Of a stretch of DNA of 64,000 bases, positions 31,991-41,930 are shown in pieces. Each line of letters begins with the position of its first letter. The stretch's first letter is position 1. The notes beneath the pieces are model-generated. The model had not been told where the DNA came from and searched no databases. It worked only from the letters and a program-made list of their open reading frames with translations. Origin of the DNA: Eurosta solidaginis (Eukaryota; Arthropoda; Insecta; Diptera; Tephritidae); the NCBI RefSeq assembly GCF_040869045.1, contig NC_090322.1:183147477-183211476 (forward strand), written 5' to 3'. The position numbers were made by a program, and so were the translations under genes.

Positions 31991-32866
31991 TGGGATAAGT
32001 GGTCCCGCTTCTACCTCTATCTTCACCTCTACCTTTACTTCTTTATCTACCTTTACTAAGGGTTTTGGAAGTAAAAGTAAGCTTATAATTCCCCAATAAA
32101 AACTAAAATATTGTATTGTAACTCTTAAAGTGGCAGTGGTAAATAAATTTTCAACTCAATAGTTTTGGTTTGTTTTTTTTTTAAGTGTGTGTCCGCAAAT
32201 TTAATAAATCCTTTAAAGTTGGAGCTCACAATCCAATCAAAGCTCCAATATCACACTTACCATCATTTATTATTCATAAAATTAGTTACATATCTAAAAG
32301 GATTAAATGCGCTTTAAGCACCAGAGCTCATAATCATTTTCGTCTAAAACAATTATGAAATCATTAAAAATCGCAATCACTCATACGCCTAGGGGTCCAC
32401 TTGTTAGCCGCATGCATACATACATACATACATGCATTCGCACATATACCTGTTTTGGTTCATACACAAACTTTTAAGTCAATAATGTTATACGTGAAAA
32501 TTAACAAACAGAAAAAAGAATAACTGGACATAGGTCAGTAAATCTCATGCGATGGCCAGGATTACGGTTACTGCCGGTGCTACTCCTGCTAACAGAAGCT
32601 GTTGCATAAAACGTTCACAAACAATTTACATACTTCACTCATGCGAGAGGACGATTACATACATACATACGTTTCTATATAAGTAAAGAGAGCATAAGCC
32701 AAGTTGAACGATTTGAACGAGTTAAACGAGTTTTGTAACAATTTACAAGCAAACAACAACAAGAGCAAACAAAAAAAGAAAAACAGCGACAAAGTGACAG
32801 CAGCTAAATACAAATCATTGCGAAATTTTGTGGGAGGAAGAAAAAGAAGTTAAATGTCAGGATATT
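31990..32866. other. Gap with simple repeats
   Basis: TACCTC pyrimidine repeat (32010-32055) and two CATA microsatellite runs (32404-32430, 32653-32670). No recognised gene. Confidence 0.4.
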
Positions 32867-33230
32867 CATGGTGTGATGGTAGCGTGCTCCGCCTATCACA
32901 CAGTATGCCCTGGGTTCAACTCCCGGGCAAAGCAACATCAAAATTTTAGAAATAAGGTTTTTTCAATTAGAAGAAAATTTTTGTAAGCGGGGTCGCCCCT
33001 CGGCAGTGACTGGCAAGCGCTCCGAGTGTATTTCTGCCATGAAAAGCTCTCAGTGAAAACTCATCTGCCTTGCAGATGCTGTTCGGAGTCAGCATAAAAC
33101 ATGTAGGTCCCGTCCGGCCAATTTGTAGGGAAAATCAAGAGGAGCACGACGCAAATTGGAAGAGAAGCTCGGCCTTAGATCTCTTCGGAGGTTATCGCGC
33201 CTTACATTTTTTTTTTTTTTTTTTTTTTTG
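32867..33230 (+). mobile_element. tRNA-derived SINE, near full-length
   Basis: The head has an A-box-like TGGTGTGATGG (32869-32879) and B box GGTTCAACTCC (32913-32923) with tRNA-like spacing. The tRNA-unrelated body contains CTCGGCAGTGACTGGCAAGC, GCTGTTCGGAGTCAGCATAA, GTAGGTCCCGTCCGGCC and GAGAAGCTCGGCCTTAGATC, then a T homopolymer (about 33207-33229). At least one more copy is recognisable (split at 55664 and 56122), plus a truncated copy at 29902 and 3' scraps at 6213 and 23050. SINEs are copied by LINE machinery; the partner LINE is not evident. I could not find a clean target duplication. Confidence 0.8.
32869..32923 (+). promoter_or_regulatory. SINE internal pol III promoter (A and B boxes)
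   Basis: A-box-like TGGTGTGATGG and B box GGTTCAACTCC (consensus GGTTCGANTCC), 33 bp apart. The T run at the 3' end would stop pol III. Confidence 0.65.
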
Positions 33231-34150
33231 TCATATATAAGGATATCCACACAGGAATTTTAAACTGACTGCTTGACTTGTTGGTAGTTTGACAATTCAC
33301 CGCGCCAGTTGTATATAAATCTGTTCATGTGTGTGTGTTTGGATCACATAAAAAACGATTTACAGTTAATCCCTTATGGGCATTTTGTAGCCAGATTTTT
33401 TTCAACCATATTTATTGCCACCACAACTGGCTATCAGTTGAATGCGGCGCTTCAGCAACGAGAAGCAACATGTCGCTTGCCTACTGCTGGTTCTATGCAA
33501 TGTATGAGGAGCGTTTGTTTTGGGGGGTGTGGCAATACCAATGACAGCATCACAACTCATGCAAATTTAAGCTGCACATTCGAGTTTGTTTTATTTGCAA
33601 GTGAAACATGGGTAAAATATTTCCTGTCGTCTAGTCTAAGGCAAGGGCAGTCCTATTATGCAATGTAGTGTGATGGACTCAGTATAGGTATGGCTCGGCA
33701 TTGAAGGCTTGTGTGAGGTGAAAAATGGTCAACAGCTGGCCTAACGAAAGGATACACAAATGACCAACTGTAGCATTTTGTGTGTAACTATATACTTTTA
33801 TAAAAAACTTTTAAATTTCATTTTTGTTTATTTAATTATTTTTCTAACTGTCGGACTACCAACAGTCGGTTATTTGTTGCATGCAACATGGGCAATGGTA
33901 AGATTGATAGCTATAAAAATAAAAATGTAAATGTTAAATACGCGTAAAATGAGATATTCACGAGTTACAACCAAGTTGCAGTTGAGATACAGGAAAATAA
34001 TGGGAAATTCACTCATTACATGGCACCATAACTTATTCGCTCATTTGAATATCGTTTACACTGAAATTGATATACATACATAAGTCGCTGTTTGGAGAAG
34101 GGAAAGGAAAAAGTAAGGGAAAGGAAAGACTGAAGTCAGAACTGAAGCCG
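33231..34150. other. Unassigned sequence
   Basis: Frame 33309-33668 (119 codons, cysteine-containing) shows no recognisable domain and no related copy; I would not call it. A purine-rich stretch lies at 34096-34165. Confidence 0.35.
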
Positions 34151-34154
34151 AGGC

Positions 34155-34460
34155 CCAAGCCGGAGGTGTGTTATCAAAGTGGTAACGGTTTGTAATCGAT
34201 GAGTTATCTGTTTGTTATCGGCATGACATGGGTGTGCTATTCACTACTTACTGACGTATTAACAGTTTGTTAGAAACGAGGTATATTCGAGTTGTCGATT
34301 TATTACCGAAAAGTTATCGATTATATATCTAAAGGTTATCGATATATTATCGAAAATGCATCAATTTTTTATCGAAAAATGTTCTAATTTGTTTTAGAAA
34401 AGTTATCGTCTTGTTATCGACAAGTTATTGATTTGCTTTTTAAAAGTTTTCAATCTGTTA
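34155..34460 (+). repeat. TTATCGA-phrased degenerate array 2
   Basis: GGTTATCGATATATTATCGA, AAAGTTATCGATTA and AAAAGTTATCGTCTTGTTAT exemplify the phrase recurring every 15-25 bp; same type as 12130-12540. Contains ATCGAT dyads. Confidence 0.6.
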
Positions 34461-35620
34461 TCGGCGTGTTGTCAAGCTGGAAGCCAAGTTGTAAAGTGTG
34501 TAACGTATTATTGTACACTTGTACAATTTGCGGGAACGGCCCTATGGGAGTTTCGCGGTGGCTGTGGTTACCTCACGGGGAAATTTTACTCATAGATCCG
34601 CAATCGATTTGTCATTTTCATTGAAGTGGAAGTTATTTAATATAATAAGCCGATCATAAAGCAATAACTTATCGGTGTTGGTTGCTACCGATAATAAGCG
34701 GACGAAACTCTTCTTAAATAGCCCGAAATTTTTTGTTTCTGACAAAGTTAGCTCTGTTTTCAGCTGACTTCTATCACTGGGATTTCTAGACGTATACCTA
34801 TGTTCCTACACATCGAACTTCAAGAGTACTTGGCAGTCACGCTTTTTTTGTATACTATGAACTTATACTAAGGAAATTTTTAAATTTGAGGATTTGTATT
34901 AACTTTTTGTTCTTTTCTGCTTGCGAGAGCACTACGCATGTTATCCCACCAACAAATCTCATCAGAAACACTCACCAACCAATGAATATCTTTTTTGGTA
35001 TGAGTTTCCCTGCGAACTCCAAAAAACTTTGCTTGCCACACTTAATCCTATAATAAATGGAATATTTCTGACCTCGGGCATTAAATTAAATGTTATCAGT
35101 TTGAATGCAGAAAATTATCTTTGCGCAAAATGGGCCACAGTGGAGGAGCAATACATTACAGAATAAATGTGTATGTGTGCAAAATACCACTGAATAATTT
35201 GTTTGGCAAACAAAAAAAAAGCACACCTAATGCAAAGTATTTTGAGGCAATGTGGGGAATTTATGTACTCGTACGACAATTAAAGGCAAATAAATATTTG
35301 GTTTTACTAATTCTCTAATTTTTCATATCAAAATTGAGCTTCAAAGTCATATACAAAATTAGTCGCATGGAATGAGGGTAAAAAACTGGTAATGTGTAAT
35401 AAATGGTAGTAATAAACCCAGAGCATTACGCACTTTCCCGCACAAACGATAGGAAATTAAGTTCTGAGATTAAGTACTGAGATTTTGAAAATTGTTGATT
35501 TTGCATAAAAATATACCATGATCTGGTTACTAACTAGTTAAAAGCCGCTAAGTTCACCTTTCTCGCCAATATATTTTTTGACAAAGTAATTGTTTTCACA
35601 GAATTTTTCTATATAATGAG
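34461..35620. other. Unassigned AT-rich stretch
   Basis: Frames of 60-80 codons without motifs; nothing I can support as a gene. Confidence 0.35.
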
Positions 35621-36302
35621 AAGGCTTAATTTAATGGAAGCTACACTAAACCCACAAAGGAACTATGAAAGAACACACAATTTCTACAATGTCATAACTA
35701 CATTTCATTTCAGATAAATTGCTTTTCTACATAAGACGTGGCACCGCCCGTTTAAAAAAAATTTGTCCACATTTTCTCTTACAATAAAACTTCGTAAGCG
35801 AAATATCATTGATTCAAAACTTATTTTTGCTAAGTTATAGCTTATTATTCTAGCCTAGGACTCTTTTAAAATTATTTTATATCTAAGTTACCGTGGCCTT
35901 TAACCGATCCCGTCCATTTTTTCTGAAAATATTTCCTCCTATAGGGAAAATTTGTGTACCCAATTTTATTACGATCCGTCAATTTTTCTTCGAGTTATGT
36001 CTCCCCAAACATAGAAAATTGCTTAGCCATAAAAGGGGCGGTGCCACGCCGATTTTTTTAAATTTGAAGTTTTTTCTATTTATTGTTATAAATCCACTTG
36101 GGAAATGAAATACCATTGATATAAAGCGCTTTTTGCAAAGATATAGCTTATTTTATTCGTCCACGACTCTTTCAAAAATCTTTTATATAAAAGTGGGCGT
36201 GGTCCATAACCGATTTCGTTAATTTTTCTTCAAAGCATTCCTTATAGTAGAGGCAACCTCTCTGCCGAATTTTGTTACGATAGGTTTAACGATTTTTGAT
36301 TT

Positions 36303-36317
36303 ATGATTAATAATATT
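36303..36317 (+). repeat. 15-bp target-site duplication, left copy
   Basis: ATGATTAATAATATT, identical to 36514-36528. The two copies bracket the dyad-symmetric retroposon. Confidence 0.7.
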
Positions 36318-36513
36318 CAAGGTTCAATTCGAGCTCAAGGCCAAAACAATAATTTTTTTTTCTACTTACTATTCCAAAAACAAAATACAATTTTTCAAAT
36401 TTAGAAAAATTAAAAAATAACAATAATTATCATTAGAAAAAAAATATTGTTCTGGCCTTGAGCTCGAATCGAACCTTGAATCATTTATCAATAGGCCGAT
36501 AAAAACAAAAACA
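36318..36513 (+). mobile_element. Dyad-symmetric small retroposon with B-box-like ends
   Basis: A 196-bp insertion. The left arm CAAGGTTCAATTCGAGCTCA (36318 on, extending through AGGCCAAAACAATAATTT) is inverted at about 36437-36479 (GGCCTTGAGCTCGAATCGAA). The arms contain GGTTCAATTC/GGTTCGATTC, close to a pol III B box. The 3' end is A-rich (GATAAAAACAAAAACA). A perfect 15-bp direct repeat flanks it, so it moved by a target-primed type of insertion. A diverged second copy, in opposite orientation, is at 58985-59140. Confidence 0.7.
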
Positions 36514-36528
36514 ATGATTAATAATATT
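36514..36528 (+). repeat. 15-bp target-site duplication, right copy
   Basis: ATGATTAATAATATT, identical to 36303-36317. Confidence 0.7.
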
Positions 36529-36719
36529 TGTAAAATTGATTTTATCACAAGTGGGTGGTGCCACACCCATTTTAAAAAATTTTTCCAAACTTTTATCAAG
36601 AGTCTCAATATCAGCCCATATGTCAAATTTCAACATTCTAGGTGTATTATTTACTAAATTATTAGGTTTTTTGTGTTTTCAAAATTGTATATGGGGTATT
36701 CTATCCCATTTCGACCAAT

Positions 36720-37255
36720 TTTGAACCCGACCCCTTTAGAATTGGCTGACAGTTTTTCTTCCTTTTCTAGCTTACGAAAGACGTTTTTCAGAATATTTTC
36801 AAATTTTTTCATCCATCTCAAAAAAAGTTATGAATTTAAAAAAAAAACACCGTTTTTGTTTTCAAAATGCTATAACTTTTTCAAAAATTTACCGTTTGGG
36901 ATCTTTTTTTTTTAATTTGTTTTCAAATGTACTTTTCGGATAAAATACAAAAAAATTTTTTAAGTTTTTTTTTTAATTTTTCAGTTTTTCGAGATTTTTC
37001 GAATTTCGCCATTTTGTTTTTTCTCATAAAAACTTCAACCAATTCTGCAATCATCCTCACTAATCCCGGAGTGGGCCGATTTTTTTTATATTTTTTTTTT
37101 ATTTAATTGAAAAAAAAATTTTCAAAAATAAAAAAAATAAAATTTTTTTTTGGCATATGTGTCAGTACTCGACGGCGAAGCAACCTAACGATACGGGCCT
37201 AAAGCTCGCCTAACAAAAACATAGTTAACTTTAAGAGAAACAAAAAATGTCGAAA
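36720..37255. other. Low-complexity A/T-rich tract
   Basis: Long T and A runs with few unique words. The 80-codon frame at 36673-36915 is composition-driven. Confidence 0.5.
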
Positions 37256-37259
37256 TTTT

Positions 37260-37870
37260 TGAGACGAGCCATGAGCTTGTTATCGGCATATTTTCGCTGA
37301 GTCATCGGCTTGCTATCGACGGATTATAGATGTGTCATCGATTTTATATTGAAGTGTTATCGGTATCTATTTCTTACAACCCGATAAGTCGTCAGTAACA
37401 CATAGATAACACGCCGATCGCAGCACTCTTATAAGAAATCGATGAAAAAGCGGTAACTTTTTGATAACAAATCGATAACTTTTCGATAAATAATCGATAA
37501 GTTTTCTAAAATAAGTCGATAACACGCCGGTAACAAGACTTTCACTACAAATCAATAAGAAATCGATACTGTTTGTCTATATTTCGATAACATGTCAATA
37601 ATAAATTGATAACTTTTCGATAGCAAATCCATGAATAACAATTCAAAAGCTTAACGATGACAAATCGAAATTTTTTTCGATAATCGACGTTTTTCGATAA
37701 CAAGTCGATAACTTTTCGATAGCAAATCGATATTTTTTCAATAATGCACAATAATATACCGATAACTCTTCAATAACGGTTATTGATAACAAACCGATAA
37801 CAAGCCGGCAACAAATTAATAATAATTAAGTATGCCGATAACAATTCGATAATAGTAACAGTCCGATTAC
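37260..37870 (-). repeat. TTATCGA-phrased degenerate array 3 (reverse orientation)
   Basis: TCGATAACTTTTCGATA, AAATCGATAAC and GATAACAAGTCGATAACTTT-type words recur densely. This is the longest and most regular of the three arrays. Several ATCGAT dyads. Two 60-70 codon minus frames here are translations of the repeat. Confidence 0.7.
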
Positions 37871-37889
37871 TTCTAGTATTCATAAACCA

Positions 37890-38165
37890 ATTTGTGCCTG
37901 CTAAATGATGCCAAAATAATTTCAAAATTATCTCGAAATATTCGCTAACATAATCCCGAAATTATCTCCAAATGGCTCCGAAATGATACCAAGAGGATCA
38001 AACAAGGATCTCAGAATAGGCTTGCTTTGATCCTTAAATGGTCTCGAAACAGTCGTGCAATAATCCCGAAATTTTCTTCAACACTTTCCCAAAATGGTAC
38101 CTAAAATAGTCCCGAAATTTTCGAATTGCTCAGCATAGACTTCAAAATGGTCCGGTAAATAGTTC
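37890..38165 (-). repeat. CCCGAAATnnT degenerate array
   Basis: Words such as AATCCCGAAATTATCTC, ATAATCCCGAAATTTTC and ATAGTCCCGAAATTTTC recur after the TTATCGA array. The complement vocabulary (TTTCGGGATCATTTCG) fills 63190-63740, so it is a dispersed minisatellite-like family. Confidence 0.55.
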
Positions 38166-38360
38166 CTGCACGACCCCAGACAAATAAGCTGTCCGGACGT
38201 AGTATGATTTTCTGTTTTAAATTTTGAGGAATAACAATTATTTACAGATCCTAATAACAGCAATAATGTTAAATTTGAAATTAATTTATTAAGTTTACAC
38301 TTTGTTCATTCTAACAGAGAAAAGATTTATCATTCCCAAAACCTATATAAAAAACAGTTT

Positions 38361-39312
38361 TAACAAGTAAGAACGGGACTGTCTTCGGCTGTGCCGAAGA
38401 CTTCATACCTTTCATGAATGGGGCTGAACAATAATCTTATCCCGTTCGTAATCTCCGAATAATCGGATGTATAAGATAAGAAATATATAGTGAACAGATC
38501 TACATACCTTAACGATTTTTAAGATAAATATAAAATAAAAAAACAGGTAGGTACTTTGTGTGAGGATGCAAAGTTTCAGGTTTTTTGTGGTCTGCGTGTA
38601 AAAACTATGACTACGAATCACGTATTTCAAAAATATATGACGAAAACGTAACTATTTGATGAAATTTGATGAATTTTGAAGATTCTAGCCGTAAAAAAGG
38701 GGTCAAAATGACAGTTTATATGAAGTATATAATATATATACGACCGATCTCTATGGTTTTTTCAGACAACAATATATGCTATGTACGTAAGCATTTTGTG
38801 AAATTTGAAGGTTCTAACTGTTAAAACGGGGCAGAAATTGCGCAAAGTTTCTTATCTGAAAAATCGGTTGTATGAGATATATACTATGTGTACCACCGAT
38901 CTCAATGATTTTTTCAGACATCAATATATGCTATACACGTAAGCAGTTGGTGAAATTTGAAGCTTCTAGCTGTTAAAATGGGGCCGAAATCGTAAAAAAA
39001 ATATATATATACTATATATATATACTATATATACCATCATATCTATATTATATATATCACCGACCTCTATGATTTTTTGACACAACAATACATACTATAT
39101 ACGTAAGCAATCGGTGAAATTTGAAGCTTATAACTGTTAAAATGGGGAAGAAATTGCGCAAAGTTTCTTATCTGAACAATCGGTTGTATGGGATATATAC
39201 TATATATACCACCGGTATCTATGATTTTCTCAGACAACAATATATGCTATACACGTAAGCATTTGGTGAAATTTGAACATATCTAAACGATTTTTAAGAT
39301 AAATATAAAATA
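38361..39312 (+). mobile_element. Stem-loop-ended element with 152-bp-type units, left part
   Basis: Opens TAACAAGTAAG followed by a perfect stem-loop at 38381-38401: GTCTTCGGC, loop TGT, GCCGAAGAC. Then come diverged units containing TTTTTCAGACAACAATATAT, GTAAGCA, GAAATTTGAAG and CTGTTAAAATGGGG. It breaks at 39312 where the Helentron-like element is inserted; the same sequence resumes at 44054 (AGGTAGGTAATCTGTGTGAG, compare AGGTAGGTACTTTGTGTGAG at 38547). No coding capacity. The terminal stem-loop with AACAAGTAAG matches the terminus of the inserted family, so both may be related rolling-circle-type elements. Confidence 0.55.
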
Positions 39313-39424
39313 AACAAGTAAGGAAGGTTAAGTTCGGGTGTAACCGAACATTACATACTCAGTTGAGAGCTATGGTGACAACATAAGGGAAAATAACCAT
39401 GTAGGAAAATGAACCGAGGGAAAC

Positions 39425-41510
39425 CCTAGAATGTGTTTGTATGACATGTGTATCAAATGAAAGGCATTAAAGAGTATTTTATGAAGGAGTGGGCCATAGT
39501 TCTATAGGTGGACGCTATTTAGGGATATAGCCATAAAGGTGGATCAGGGTTGACTCTAGAATGCGTTTGTACGATATGGGTATCAAATGAAAGATGTTAA
39601 TGAGTATTTTAAAAGGGATATATCCTTAGTTCCATAGGTGGACGCCGTTTCGAGATACCGCCATAAAGGTGGACCAGGGGTGACCCTAGAATTTGTTTGT
39701 ACAATATGGGTATCAAAAGAAAGGTGTTAATGAGTATTTTAAAAGGAAGTAATCCTTAGTTCCATAGGTGGACGCCGTTTCGAGATATCGCCATAAAGGT
39801 GGACCAGGGGCGACCCTAGAATTTGTTTGTACGATATGGGTATCAAATTAAAGGTATTAAGGAGGGTTTTAAAAGGGAGTGGTGGTAGTTGTATAGGTGG
39901 TCGCCTTTTCGGGATATCGCCATAAAGGTGGACCAGGGGTGACTCTAGAATGCGTTTGTACGATTTGGGTATCAAATGAAAGGTGCTAATGAGTATTTTA
40001 AAACGGAGTAATCCTTAGTTCCATAGGTGTACGCCGTTTCGAGATATCGCCATAAAGGTGGACCAGAGGTGACCCTAGAATTTGTTTGTACAATATGGGT
40101 ATCAAAAGAAAGGTGTTAATGAGTATTTTAAAAGGGAGTGGTGCTTAGTTCCACAGGTGGACGCCGTTTCGAGATATCGCCATAAAGGTGGACCAGGTGT
40201 GACCCTAGAATGCGTTTGTACAATATGGGTATCAAACGAAAGATGTTAATGAGTATTTTAAAAGGGAGTAATCCTTAGTTCCATAGATGGACGCCGTTTC
40301 GAGATATCGCCATAAAGGTGGACCAGGGGTGACCCTAGAATTTGTTTGTATAATATGGGTATCAAAAGAAAGGTGTTAATGAGTATTTTAAAAGGGAGTG
40401 ATGCTTAGTTCCAGAGGTGGACACCGTTTCGAGATATCGCCATAAAGGTGTACCAGGTGTGACCCTAGAATTTGTTTGTTCGATATGGGTATCAAATTAA
40501 AGGTATTAATGAGTATTTTAAAAGGGAGTCATCCTTAGTTCTATAGGTGGACGCCGTTTCGAGATATCGCCACAAAGGTGGACCAGGGGATACCATTGAA
40601 TTTTTTGTACAATATGGGCATCAAACGAATGGTGTTAATGAGTATTTTAAAAGGGAGTGGGCCTTAGTTCTATATGTGGACGCCCTTTCGAAATATCGCC
40701 ATTAAGGTGGACCAGGGGTGACTCTAGAATGTGTTTGTACGATATGGGTATCAAATTAAAGGTATTAATGAGGGTTTTAAAAGGGAGTGATGGTTGTTGT
40801 ATAGGTGGTCGCCTTTTCGAGATATCGCTATAAAGGTGGACCAGGGGTGATTCTAGAATGCGTTTGTACGATATGGGTATTAAATGAAAGGTGTTAAAGA
40901 GCATTTTATGAGGGAGTGCGCCATAGTTCTATAGGTGGACGCCATTTAGGGATATAGCCATAAAGGTGGATCAGGGTTGACTCTAGAATGCGTTTGTACG
41001 ATATGGGTATCAAATGAAAGGTGTTAATGAGTATTTTAAAAGGGAGTAATCCTTAGTTCCATAGGTGGACGCCGTTTCGAGATACCGCCATAAAGGTGGA
41101 CCAGGGGTGACCCTAGAATTTGTTTGTACAATATAGGTATTAAAAGAAAGGTGTTAATGAGTATTTTAAAAGGGAGTAATCCTTAGTTCCATAGGTGGAC
41201 GCCGTTTCGAGATATCGCCATAAAGGTAGACCAGGGGTGACCCTAGAATTTGTTTGTACAATATGGGTATCAAAAGAAAGGTGTTAATGAGTATTTTAAA
41301 AGGGATTGGGCCTCAGTTCTATAGGTGGACGTCGTTTCGAAATACCGCCATAAAGGTGGACCAGGGGTGACTCTAGAATGTGTTTGTACGATATGGGTAT
41401 CAAATTAAAGGTATTAAAGAGAGTTTTAAAAGGGAGTGGTGGTAGTTGTATATGTGAAGGCTTTTTCCAGATCGCGACCAAAATGTGGACCAGGGTGACC
41501 CAGAACATCA
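39425..41510 (-). repeat. 130-bp tandem array, about 16 units
   Basis: Each unit carries CTCTAGAATGCGTTTGTACG or the CCCTAGAATTTGTTTGTACG variant, ATATGGGTATCAAATGAAAG, GAGTATTTTAAAAGGGAGT, TAGTTCCATAGGTGGACGCC and CGCCATAAAGGTGGACCAGG. Unit starts fall at about 39551, 39681, 39811, 39940, 40070 and so on, a 129-130 bp period. Units are about 85-95% alike by eye. The first unit resembles the twelfth, suggesting duplication of an 11-unit block. The frames in it are not genes. Confidence 0.85.
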
Positions 41511-41930
41511 TCTGTTGGATACCGCTAATTTATTTATATATGTAATACCTGCCAAGATTTTAAGGGTTTTTTATTTCACCCTGCGGAACTTTTTCATTTT
41601 CTTCTACTTAATATGGTAGGTGTCACAACCATTTTATAAAGTTTTTTCTAAAGTTATATTTCGTATCAATAAACCAATCCAATTACCTCACCATGTTTCA
41701 TCCCTTTTTTCGTATTTGGTATAGAATTATGGCATTTTTTTCATTTTTCGTAATTTTCGATATCGAAAAAGTGGGCGTGGTCATTGTCGGATTTCGTTCA
41801 TTTTTCATACCAAAATAAAGTGAGTTCAAGTAAGTACGTGAACTTAGTTCATTAAAGATATGTCGATTTTTGCTGAAGTTATCGTGTTAACGGCCATGCG
41901 GAAGGACAGACGAACGACAGTGTATAAAAA

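Larger units (their letters stand above)
35700..36720 (+). repeat. Helentron/DINE-like repeat body (decayed)
   Basis: Has the recurring words GTGGGCGTGGTCC, GGTGCCACGCCGATTT and 'TTTTGTTACGAT' separated by T-rich sequence, the same vocabulary as 41560-43900 and 47340-48450. Lacks clear termini here. It is interrupted by the small retroposon at 36318-36513. Confidence 0.5.

Noticed and set aside
33309..33668. 119-codon ORF as a small host gene
   Set aside because: No Kozak-like context or motif stands out, no splice structure, and composition is typical of random AT-rich frames.
39425..41510. CRISPR-like regular repeats
   Set aside because: The 130-bp periodicity has no unique spacers, units are whole tandem repeats, and the context is eukaryotic transposon DNA.
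39739..41511. Minus-strand ORFs of 71-85 codons with repeated IPISYKxILESPLVHLYGDI
   Set aside because: Translations of the 130-bp tandem units, with starts and stops set by unit variants; no sign of selection on a protein.
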